A stretch of 64,000 bases of DNA from Burkholderiales bacterium (GTDB lineage Bacteria; Pseudomonadota; Gammaproteobacteria; Burkholderiales; Burkholderiaceae_C), in contig JACRPO010000005.1 of assembly GCA_016223165.1 (NCBI GenBank), positions 372,001 through 436,000 of the forward strand, read 5' to 3'. Position 1 is the first letter of the stretch, and each line of letters opens with the position of its first letter. The notes below the pieces were generated by a model, which saw only the letters and a list, made by a program, of their open reading frames with translations, made no database searches and had not been told where the DNA came from. Of the stretch, positions 18,221 through 30,128 are shown in pieces. The translations under genes were made by a program, and so were the position numbers.

Positions 18221-19387
18221 TTGAAGCCCGACGCCGCCAACGCGCTCATCCATCTCGATTACGAACCCCCGCCAGGCTTCGCCGCGCCGCAGGTGGGTGT
18301 GTTCAAGGCCTCCACGGTGCTGTTCAAGGACGTCGCGGCGATGCGTGCGCGCGACTGGCGCAGCAAGGCCGGCTACACGTACGGCTTGCACGGCACGCCC
18401 ACCACCTTCACGCTCGAAGAGCGCATCGCGGCGCTCGAAGGCGGGCGCCACTGCCTGCTGGTGCCGAGCGGCCTGGCCGCCATCGCGCTCGTCGACCAGG
18501 CCTTGCTGGCACCGGGCGACGAGATCCTGCTGCCGGCCAACGTGTACGGCCCGAGCCGCGAGCTGGCGCGCACCGAGCTGGCACGCTTCGGCGTCACGCA
18601 TCGCCTCTACGACCCGCTGGATGCGGCGACCTTCGCGGCCATGCTCGGCGAGCGCACGAAGCTCGTGTGGCTGGAAGCGGCCGGCTCGGTGACGATGGAG
18701 TTTCCGGACCTGCGCGGGCTCGTCGCCGCGGCGCAGCGGCGTGGTGTCACGACCGCCCTCGACAACACGTGGGGCGCCGGGCTGGCCTTCGATGCCTTCG
18801 CGCTCGCCATTCAAGTCGTCGTGCAGGCACTGACCAAGTTTCCGAGCGGCGGCGGCGATGTGCTCATGGGTTCGGTGACGACGCGCGACGACGCGCTGCA
18901 CGAGCGCCTCAAGCTCGCGCACATGCACCTGGGCCTGGGCGTGGCGGGCAACGACGCCGAGGCCGTTCTGCGCTCGCTGCCTTCTCTGCCGCTGCGCTAT
19001 CGGGCGCACGACCAGACGGCGCGCGAGCTGGCGCAGTGGCTGCAGGGGCGGCCGGAGGTGGCGCGCGTGCTGCATCCGGCCCTGCCGAGCTGCCCGGGGC
19101 ACGAGCACTGGCGCGCGCTGTGCACCGATGCGGCCGGCCTCTTCTCCGTGCTCTTCGACGAGCGCTATGCGCAAGCGCAGGTCGACCGCTTCGTCGACGC
19201 CTTGCGCCTGTTCGGCATCGGCTACTCGTGGGCCGGGCCGCGCAGCCTGGCCGTGCCCTACGACCTCAAGGCGATGCGCCCCGGCGGGCCGTTGCGCGGC
19301 CACCTCGTGCGCTTCTCGATCGGCCTGGAGGAGGCGGTGGCGCTGCGTGCCGACATGGAGCAGGCGCTGCGCGCCGCCTTCACCTGA
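18221..19387 (+). CDS. metC: Cystathionine beta-lyase (MetC type), TTG start
   Basis: This PLP enzyme cleaves cystathionine to homocysteine, pyruvate and ammonia in methionine synthesis. The 388-residue protein belongs to the Cys/Met-metabolism PLP family. The pyridoxal-binding Tyr is in GYTYGLHGTPTT, the ring-stacking region in VPSGLAAIALVD, Asp in ALDNTWGAG, and the Schiff-base Lys in ALTKFPSGGGDVLMGS near 205. The segment after the lysine has GGG where many relatives have GHS or GGS. TTG 18221 is preceded by AGAAGAAGGA at a good distance, and no ATG or GTG lies nearby. It is 30 bases after rimO and convergent with smpB. Confidence 0.88.
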   Translation: MKPDAANALIHLDYEPPPGFAAPQVGVFKASTVLFKDVAAMRARDWRSKAGYTYGLHGTPTTFTLEERIAALEGGRHCLLVPSGLAAIALVDQALLAPGDEILLPANVYGPSRELARTELARFGVTHRLYDPLDAATFAAMLGERTKLVWLEAAGSVTMEFPDLRGLVAAAQRRGVTTALDNTWGAGLAFDAFALAIQVVVQALTKFPSGGGDVLMGSVTTRDDALHERLKLAHMHLGLGVAGNDAEAVLRSLPSLPLRYRAHDQTARELAQWLQGRPEVARVLHPALPSCPGHEHWRALCTDAAGLFSVLFDERYAQAQVDRFVDALRLFGIGYSWAGPRSLAVPYDLKAMRPGGPLRGHLVRFSIGLEEAVALRADMEQALRAAFT

Positions 19388-19421
19388 GGGCCGAGCGGCG
19401 CCGCTGCCGGCGCGCCAGGTT

Positions 19422-19889
19422 CTAGCTCTTGGCCGGCGCCGAGACCTTGTGCCGCATCAGCCGGCCGCGCTCGCGCTCCCAGTCGCGCTTCTTCTCGGTC
19501 TCGCGCTTGTCGTGCTGCGCCTTGCCCTTGGCGAGCGCGATGTCGACCTTCACGCGGCCGCCCTTGAAGTGCAGGTTCAGCGGCACCAGCGTGAAGCCGC
19601 GCTGCTCGACCTTGCCCACCAGGCGGCGGATCTCGTCCTTGTGCATCAGCAGCTTCTTGGTGCGGTCGGGCTCCGGGTGCACGTGCGTGGAGGCTGAGCG
19701 CAAGGCGTTGATGCGGCAGCCGATGAGGTAGAGCTCGCCGTCGCGGATGACGACGTAGCCGTCGGTGAGTTGCACCTGGCCGTCGCGGATGGCCTTGATC
19801 TCCCAGCCCTCGAGCACGATGCCGGCTTCGTGGGTCTCCTCGACCAGGTAGTCGTAGCGCGCGCGGCGGTTCTCGGCGATGGCAGCCAT
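19422..19889 (-). CDS. smpB: SsrA-binding protein SmpB
   Basis: SmpB carries tmRNA to stalled ribosomes for trans-translation. The 155-residue protein has the OB-fold core with [39 protein letters not shown] and [14 protein letters not shown]. The basic C-terminal tail is rich in Lys/Arg ([16 protein letters not shown]). ATG 19889 gives the standard N-terminus [10 protein letters not shown]; the frame runs on upstream without conservation. The tmRNA gene itself was not found in this window. It is divergent from ratA across an intergenic region of 88 bases that contains a palindromic -10. Confidence 0.95.
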   Translation of the reverse strand: MAAIAENRRARYDYLVEETHEAGIVLEGWEIKAIRDGQVQLTDGYVVIRDGELYLIGCRINALRSASTHVHPEPDRTKKLLMHKDEIRRLVGKVEQRGFTLVPLNLHFKGGRVKVDIALAKGKAQHDKRETEKKRDWERERGRLMRHKVSAPAKS

Positions 19890-19960
19890 GTGCAGTTTCG
19901 GGCCTTGTGCAACGAGGTGCGCGGAGGGCCCGCACAACCACCCGCTCGCACACGCGCTCC

Positions 19961-19978
19961 TACAATGAACGCATTGTA
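19961..19978. promoter_or_regulatory. Palindromic divergent -10 overlapping the ratA start codon
   Basis: TACAATGAACGCATTGTA is a perfect inverted repeat (7-bp arms, 4-base spacer). It supplies TACAAT on both strands, at 19961-19966 for ratA and 19978-19973 for smpB. Its last base is the A of the ratA ATG, so a ratA transcript from this box would be nearly leaderless. Confidence 0.5.
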
Positions 19979-20430
19979 TGAAGCATGTCCGCCGCTCCGT
20001 GCTGCTGTGGTACTCGCCACGCGAGATGTACACCCTGGTCACCGACGTCGAGGCCTATCCGCAGTTCCTGCCCTGGTGCGATCGCGCCGAGGTGCTGGCC
20101 ACCGATGCCGAGAGCGTCACCGCACGCCTGAACCTGGCCTACATGGGCGTGCGCCACGCGTTCACGACGCGCAACCAGCACGTCGCCGACCGCTCGGTGA
20201 ACGTGAGCCTGGTCGACGGGCCCTTCTCGGTGCTCGAGGGCAGCTGGCTCTTCCAGCCGCTCGGCCGCCCGGGCGGCGAAGAGCAGGCCTGCAAGATCGA
20301 GTTCGACCTGCGCTATACGTTCGCGAACGGGGCGCTCGAGCGCGTCGTGAGCCCTGTGTTCGACCGCGTGGCCAATACGCTCGTCGATGCCTTCGTGCGT
20401 CGCGCCGAGGATGTGTACGGTGCACGGTGA
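19978..20430 (+). CDS. ratA: RatA family START-domain protein
   Basis: The 150-residue protein belongs to the START/polyketide-cyclase family that includes E. coli RatA and mitochondrial COQ10-like proteins. Visible features are [31 protein letters not shown] at the N-terminus, then [20 protein letters not shown] and the terminal helix [19 protein letters not shown]10-type members help ubiquinone delivery, and RatA has been described as acting on ribosome subunit joining; this gene could have either role. It is followed 24 bases later by rnfH, the usual pairing in proteobacteria. Confidence 0.9.
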   Translation: MKHVRRSVLLWYSPREMYTLVTDVEAYPQFLPWCDRAEVLATDAESVTARLNLAYMGVRHAFTTRNQHVADRSVNVSLVDGPFSVLEGSWLFQPLGRPGGEEQACKIEFDLRYTFANGALERVVSPVFDRVANTLVDAFVRRAEDVYGAR

Positions 20431-20454
20431 GGCGCGGCCGGCGGGCAGGTGCTG

Positions 20455-20835
20455 ATGGTGTCCGCGCCCCCCTTCGCCGCGCCTTCCGCGCCGCGTTCGC
20501 AGGCAGCGACGATCACGGTGGAGGTCGCCTACTCGCCCCGAGCCGGCGAGGTGGAGATCGTGTCGCTGCAACTGCCCATGGGCGCGACCGCGGCCGACGC
20601 GCTGCGGGCCAGTGGCCTCGCAAGCAAGCACGGCCTGGACGAGACGACGTTGCGCGTGGGCGTGTGGTGCAAGGCCAGGGAGGCGACGACGCTGCTGCGC
20701 GACCGCGACCGCGTCGAGGTCTACCGACCGTTGCGTGTCGATCCGAAGGAAGCGCGCCGGCAACGCTACAAGCGCCACCTGGAGAACGCGCGCGCGAAGG
20801 GACGGCCGGTGCCGCGCGACGAGGCTGCCGGTTAA
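20455..20835 (+). CDS. rnfH: RnfH family ubiquitin-like protein
   Basis: The 126-residue protein has a beta-grasp core: ITVEVAYSPRAGEVEIVSLQLPMGATAADALRASG, then VGVWCKAREATTLLRDRDRVEVYRPLRVDPKEARRQR. The last segment is the family signature. A low-complexity N-terminal part and a basic C-terminal tail flank it. The function of RnfH is not established. ATG 20455 is preferred, with GTG 20449 as an alternative. It shares a transcript with ratA and converges on the DUF4124 gene. Confidence 0.88.
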   Translation: MVSAPPFAAPSAPRSQAATITVEVAYSPRAGEVEIVSLQLPMGATAADALRASGLASKHGLDETTLRVGVWCKAREATTLLRDRDRVEVYRPLRVDPKEARRQRYKRHLENARAKGRPVPRDEAAG

Positions 20836-20890
20836 AGCGGCCCCCTAGGTGACCCCTTAGGCGGCTACTCGAGCGGCCCCTGCGGCTGCC

Positions 20891-21445
20891 TCAGCGGCAA
20901 TCGCTCGCGATCACCGCCCGCGCCGCGCGCAGCTCTTCGGCGCGGGCGCGGTCGTCGAGCACTTCGCGCTCGCCGCGTTCATTGACCCGGGCCATGCGCT
21001 GGCCGCTCTCGAGCCCCGCGGCATGGGCGCGCGCACGGCGGCAGTTCTCGGCCCGCTGCGCGGCGAGGCGCTCTTCGTCGGCCTTGGCGCGCGCGGCCTG
21101 TTCCTGCTCGGTGCGCTTGCGGCGGGCCTCGACCTCGGCCTGCAGCCCGCCGGGGGCCGAGGCGGCGAGCACGCCCGACGCTGCCACCGCGCCCGGGGCC
21201 GCTGCCGACGCGGCTTCGGCCGTCGCCGGGGCGCGCCGCGAGGCCGCTGTCGCGGGGCGACTCAGGATGTCCTTCTCGGGGATTTCCTTCGGCGGCGGCC
21301 GGTCGCTGGCGTTGACGCGGCCGCTGGCATCGCGCCAGCGCCACTGCGCTTCGGCCGGCGCCGTGAACGTGGCGGCGGCGAAGGCCACGAGGCAAGCGAT
21401 GGCGGTGGCGATGCCGGCACGGCGCGAGGGCAGGGCGTTCAGCAT
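20891..21445 (-). CDS. Secreted DUF4124 protein
   Basis: The 184-residue product has a Sec signal peptide ([11 protein letters not shown] then a hydrophobic stretch ending PAEAQ). A short DUF4124 domain follows with the typical [19 protein letters not shown] sequence at about 34-52. The rest is Ala-rich and then strongly helical and charged ([32 protein letters not shown]), a likely coiled coil. Two cysteines lie in the C-terminal part. The function is unknown. ATG 21445 is the only start consistent with the signal peptide. It is divergent from guaB. Confidence 0.85.
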   Translation of the reverse strand: MLNALPSRRAGIATAIACLVAFAAATFTAPAEAQWRWRDASGRVNASDRPPPKEIPEKDILSRPATAASRRAPATAEAASAAAPGAVAASGVLAASAPGGLQAEVEARRKRTEQEQAARAKADEERLAAQRAENCRRARAHAAGLESGQRMARVNERGEREVLDDRARAEELRAARAVIASDCR

Positions 21446-21589
21446 GGCCCTGGAGTGTAGTGCTGCCGCGGGTGCTGCGCGCTTCTGCGCGCTTCGATGA
21501 CGTTGCGAAGTGATGCGGCGAGACATCGATCGGCGGCCCGGATGGCCGTGCCGTGCAGGTCGTGCCCAGGTCATGCCCGGCACGGTCCG

Positions 21590-23090
<1,501 letters not shown>

Positions 23091-23091
<1 letters not shown>

Positions 23092-24404
23092 TGAGCGAAA
23101 CGGAAGCGCCGGCCGCCGCGCCGGAGGGGCGCCCGAAAGCCACGGACGCGATCGAGGCGAAGGAAACGAGGGCGGCGGCGATGTCGTTCATCCTCGTCAC
23201 CGTGCTGATCGACATGATCGCCATCGGCCTCATGGTGCCGGTGCTGCCGCACATGGTCGGCACTTTCACGAAGAGCAACGACGAGCAGGCGCTCGCGTTC
23301 CTCGTCGTGACCACCGCCTTCGGCGTCGCCAACTTCCTGGGCTCGCCGGTGCTCGGCGCCTTGTCCGACCGCTTCGGCCGCCGGCCAGTGCTGCTGCTGG
23401 GCTTCGCCGGGCTGGCGACGAGCTTCTTCGTCACTGCCGTCGCCACGGCACTGTGGATGCTGGTGCTGGTGCGCCTGTTCTCCGGCGCGATGCAGAGCAA
23501 CATCTCGATCGCCAACGCCTACGTGGCCGACATCAGCGCGCCGCAAGACCGGGCGCGGCGCTTCGGCCTGCTCGGCGCAATGTTCGGCGTCGGCTTCATC
23601 CTCGGCCCGGTGATCGGCGGCGTGCTGGGCGACATCGACGTGCGCCTGCCCTTCGTCGTCGCCGGGTGCATGGCGCTGCTGAACGGCGTCTATGGCGTCT
23701 TCGTGCTGCCCGAGTCGCTGCCGCCCGAGCGGCGGCGCCCATTCGAGTGGCGGCGGGCCAATCCGGTGGCGGCACTGCGCGGGCTGGTGGCGTTGAAAGG
23801 CGTCGGAGCGCTGGTGTGGGTGATCGCGCTGGCGAGCCTCGCGCAGTTCATGCTGCACATGACCTGGGTGCTCTACACCAAGTTCCGCTTCGGCTGGGGG
23901 CCGGGCGAGGTCGGCTGGTCGCTCTTCGCGGTGGGGGTGGTGTCGGCGCTGTCGCAAGGCGTGCTGCTCAGGCCGGCGCTCAAGCGCCTGAGCCCGCAGC
24001 GGCTCGCCGTGCTCGCGATGTGCTCGGGTGCCGTGGCCTACGCGGCCTTCGGCTGGGCCACTTCGGGCTGGATGATCTACGTGATCATCGCCCTCAACCT
24101 GCTCGGCGGCATGGCCACGGCGGCGGTGCAGAGCATCGTCTCGAACGCCGCCGACGCGCGCACGCAGGGGCAGACGATGGGTGCGGTGTCGTCGCTGAAC
24201 AGTCTGATGGCGGTGATCGCGCCGGTCATCAGCCTCGAGATGCTGCGCTGGGTGTCGCATCGCCCCGCCGACGACTGGCTGCTCGGCCTGCCGCTGTACA
24301 CGTCCTCGGCGCTGATGGTGATGGCCACGGTCGTGGCCATCCGGTTCTTCCGCCGCCAGGGCGCGGCCACCGTGTCGGCAGCCGCTCCGGTGGTGGCGCC
24401 GTAG
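23091..24404 (+). CDS. MFS drug/metabolite exporter (TetA-like)
   Basis: The 437-residue inner-membrane protein has about 12 hydrophobic segments and the MFS loop motif [16 protein letters not shown] between helices 2 and 3. Helix 5 has the antiporter-type motif in [17 protein letters not shown]. The overall pattern matches the drug:H+ antiporter group that contains tetracycline exporters. About 30 hydrophilic residues precede the first helix. The ATG overlaps the guaB stop, and the stop lies 5 bases before guaA. The position suggests co-expression with GMP synthesis, perhaps purine or nucleoside export, but the substrate is unknown. Confidence 0.88.
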
Positions 24405-24409
24405 AACCC

Positions 24410-26038
<1,629 letters not shown>

Positions 26039-26044
26039 CCGGGC

Positions 26045-28318
26045 TCAGGCGCGCGGCAGCCGCACGCTGAACACGCTGCCTTCGCCCGGCGCACTGCGCA
26101 CGGTGATCGAGCCACCCATCGCGTCGAGCAGCTGGCGCGTGAGCGCCAGCCCGAGGCCGGTGCCCGGCACGGCACTGCGCTCGGCGCCCAGGCGATCGAA
26201 GGGGTTGAACAGGCGCGCCTGCTGCAGGGCGCTGAGGCCGGGCCCGCTGTCGGCGACGCTGAACTCGGTCATGCCGTCGACTTGACGGGCGCCGACGCGC
26301 ACCCAGCCGCCCGACCGGTTGTACTTGATGGCGTTGGACAGCAGGTTGCTGACCACCTGCGTGAGCCGCTTGCCGTCGGCCAGCAACGCCGAGCGGTCGT
26401 CGATCTCGTCCTGGAGCGTGATGCCGCGCGCCTCGGCGTGGTGAGCGAGCATTCTCCAGGCCTTCTCGACCACGGGGCGCAGGGGCACCGGCTCCTGCTG
26501 CACCGCGAGCTGGCCGGTCTGTGCGCTGCTCAGGTCGAGCACGTCGTCGATCAGCTCGAGCAGGTGGCGGCCGCTCGTGGACACCTGCTGCACCCACGCC
26601 CGCTGGCGCTCGGGCATGCCGCCGGGGTCGAGCTCGAGCAGCTGCGCGAAGCCGAGGATCGCGTTCAGGGGCGTGCGCAGCTCGTGGCTCACGCGCGACA
26701 GGAACTGGCTCTTCGCGAGGTCGGCGGCGGCGGCGCGGTCGCGCTCGACGCGCAGCGCCTCGGCCTGCTTGGCGGGGGTGATGTCGGTGTGCGTGCCGAC
26801 GACGCGCAGCGGCCGACCCTCGGCGTCGCGGCTGATGACGAGGCCGCGCGTCAGGATCCACTTCCAGCTGCCGTCCTTGCACAACACGCGGTGCTCGTTG
26901 ATGTAGCGCTCGGCGCGGCCGCTGAAGTGCGCCTCGCGCGCGGCGAGCATCGCCGCCTTGTCGTCGGGGTGGGTGCGCGCGTCGATGGCGCCTGGCGTGT
27001 CGGGCAACTCGTCCGGCGCGAAGCCGTACAGCGCCTTGCACTGCGGCGAAAGCAGCCCCGTGCCTTCGGCAAGGTTCCAGTCCCACACGCCGTCGCCGCT
27101 GGCCTCGATGGCGCGCTTCCAGACCTCGGCCTGGGCCTGCAGCGCGAGCTCGGCGCGCTTGCGCTGCGTGATGTCGAGCAGCACGCCCACGCGCACCTGC
27201 GTGCCGCTCGCGTCCTCGGGCGGCGCCGGGCGGCTGTGCACCTCGACCCAGCGCTCGCTGCCGTCGGCGGCGACGATGCGCGTCTCGTAGTGCAGGTCCT
27301 CGCCGCGCAGCATGCCGGGCAGCGCAATCGCCTCGGTCGAGGCGGCCACTTCCGGGTGGCGCATGCGCAACAGCGCATCGCCGTCGGCGAGCACGGCCGC
27401 GGGCTCGATGCCGTACAGCGTGCGCACGTAGTCGCTGACGAAGCCGTAGCGGCGCCGGCCGTCGGGCTCGACGTACAGGTAGTAGACGACACCCGGCAGC
27501 AGCGACAGCAGCTGCTGCATGCGCGCCTCGCTGGCGCGCAGCGCCTGCTCGGCCTGCTTGCGCGCCGTGATGTCGAACACCATGCCCACCCGCACCGGCA
27601 GGCCCTGCTCGGCCGGTGCCGCGGCGCTGAGCACGTGCAACCACTTCACGCGGCCGTCGGGCAGCAGCACGCGGTGCTCCATCTCGGTGGCGGCGCCGGT
27701 GGCGTTGCGCGCGGCCGTCAGCGCCTCGATGCGCGCGCGGTCCTCGGGGTGGCGCAGCTTGTGCATCAGCAGCCCGTCGCGCAGGAAGTCGTCGGGCTCG
27801 AGGCCGAGCAGTGCGCGCACGCCCGAGCTGACGAAGGTGGCGCGGCGGCCGCCGTCGGGCAGCAGCAGCACGCGGTAGACCATGCCCGGCACGAGGTCCA
27901 CGATCTGCTGCATCTCGCCGGCGCTGCGCCGCAGCGCCTCGCGGGCATTTACCTGCGGCGTGATGTCCTCGATCGTGCCCTCGTAGAACAGCACGGCGCC
28001 GCTCGCGTCGCGCACGGCATGGGCGTTCTCGCGCACCCAGATGCGCTCGCCGGTGGCGTAGCGGCGCACCTCCGACTCGAAGCCGGTGACGACGCCGTCG
28101 CGCGCCAGCAGTGCGCGGAACTGCGCCCGGCGCTCCGGGTCGACGTACCAGGGGTTGTTGGGCTGGGCGTCGGCCGCCAGGTGCTCGGCCTCGGTGGCAA
28201 AGGCGTTGAGCCGCACCAGCGCCGGGTTGGCGCGCCACTGGTGCCCGTCGGGGGCGTTGCGGTAGGCCCCGATGGGCAGGAACTCGAACAGCGACGACCA
28301 GTCGTGGTCGGTGCTCAT
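26045..28318 (-). CDS. Soluble multi-PAS hybrid-less sensor histidine kinase
   Basis: The 757-residue protein has no membrane helix, so it is probably cytoplasmic. Four PAS/PAC units are visible, each ending with an IT-x-R/Q-K-x-A-like linker: about 10-125 (EGTIEDITPQ), 135-260 (FDITARKQAEQAL), 268-395 (LLDITQRKRAELAL), and 405-525 (THTDITPAKQAEAL). A HisKA domain (SHELRTPLNAILGFAQLLEL, near 550) and an ATPase domain (LLSNAIKYNRSGG, DSGPGLS, GTGLGLALTRQL) follow. No receiver domain or neighbouring response regulator is present, so its partner is elsewhere. PAS domains of this type bind small ligands or haem or flavin, but none can be assigned. Confidence 0.9.
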   Translation of the reverse strand: MSTDHDWSSLFEFLPIGAYRNAPDGHQWRANPALVRLNAFATEAEHLAADAQPNNPWYVDPERRAQFRALLARDGVVTGFESEVRRYATGERIWVRENAHAVRDASGAVLFYEGTIEDITPQVNAREALRRSAGEMQQIVDLVPGMVYRVLLLPDGGRRATFVSSGVRALLGLEPDDFLRDGLLMHKLRHPEDRARIEALTAARNATGAATEMEHRVLLPDGRVKWLHVLSAAAPAEQGLPVRVGMVFDITARKQAEQALRASEARMQQLLSLLPGVVYYLYVEPDGRRRYGFVSDYVRTLYGIEPAAVLADGDALLRMRHPEVAASTEAIALPGMLRGEDLHYETRIVAADGSERWVEVHSRPAPPEDASGTQVRVGVLLDITQRKRAELALQAQAEVWKRAIEASGDGVWDWNLAEGTGLLSPQCKALYGFAPDELPDTPGAIDARTHPDDKAAMLAAREAHFSGRAERYINEHRVLCKDGSWKWILTRGLVISRDAEGRPLRVVGTHTDITPAKQAEALRVERDRAAAADLAKSQFLSRVSHELRTPLNAILGFAQLLELDPGGMPERQRAWVQQVSTSGRHLLELIDDVLDLSSAQTGQLAVQQEPVPLRPVVEKAWRMLAHHAEARGITLQDEIDDRSALLADGKRLTQVVSNLLSNAIKYNRSGGWVRVGARQVDGMTEFSVADSGPGLSALQQARLFNPFDRLGAERSAVPGTGLGLALTRQLLDAMGGSITVRSAPGEGSVFSVRLPRA

Positions 28319-28331
28319 CGGCCTGGCTTCG

Positions 28332-29228
<897 letters not shown>

Positions 29229-29229
<1 letters not shown>

Positions 29230-30128
29230 TGCGCCTCACCATCTTCAGCCCCTCGGGTGTCGTGCCGGACGGGCTCGCGCTGCAGCGCGCGCTGGCCCGC
29301 CTGCACGAGCTCGGATTCGACGCCCGACGCGACCGCGCGGCGCTGGCGCGTCGGCAGCGCTTTGCCGGCAGCGACGAAGAGCGGCTGGCGGCGATCCATC
29401 GTGTCGCCGACGACGCGCCCGACGTGGCGATGTCCACCCGTGGCGGCTACGGCCTGACGCGCCTGCTCGACGCCATCGCCTGGAAGAAGCTCGGCCGGAG
29501 CGTCGAGCGCGGCACGCGCTGGGTGGGCCTGTCGGACTTCACGGCGCTGCAACTCGGCCTGCTCGCCCACACCGGCGCGGGCAGCTGGGCCGGGCCCTGC
29601 GCGACTGAAGGCTTCGGCCGCACCGAGGCGGCGGGCGGCGTCGACGACGTCACCGCGGCCTGCTTCGCCGAGGCCATGCGCGGCGAGCTCGAGGCGGTGG
29701 GCTTCCGCACCGACAAGGGGTTCGACGGGCTCGAGGTGCGCGGCACGCTGTGGGGCAGCAACCTCGCGATGCTGTGCTCGCTGCTCGGCACGCCGCACCT
29801 GCCGGCCGTCCGCGGCGGCGTGCTCTTCCTCGAGGACGTGAACGAACACCCCTACCGCATCGAGCGCATGCTGCTGCAGTTGCTGCAGGCCGGTGTGCTC
29901 GGGGCGCAGAAGGCCGTGGTGCTCGGGCAGTTCGACGCCTGGACGCCTTCGCCGCTGGACCGCGGCTACGGCCTCAAGGCCATGGTGGCGCACCTGCGCA
30001 GCAAGACGCGGGTGCCGATCCTCACCGGCCTGCCTTTCGGCCACATCCCGACCAAGGTGACCCTGCCTGTCGGCAGGCGCGTCACCCTTGCCGTGCAGGG
30101 CCAGCAGGCGTTCATCGGATGGGCATGA
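29229..30128 (+). CDS. ldcA: Murein LD-carboxypeptidase (S66 family)
   Basis: LD-carboxypeptidase removes the terminal D-Ala from murein tetrapeptides in the cytoplasm, turning them into tripeptides for recycling. The 299-residue protein has MSTRGGYGLTRLLD, the nucleophile Ser in WVGLSDFTALQ (near 105), the Glu of EDVNEHPYRIERML, and the His of GLPFGHIPTKVTLPVG. It starts at the base overlapping the tadA stop and its own stop overlaps the start of the solute-binding protein gene. This coupling to a peptide transporter suggests a murein-peptide salvage operon. Confidence 0.92.
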
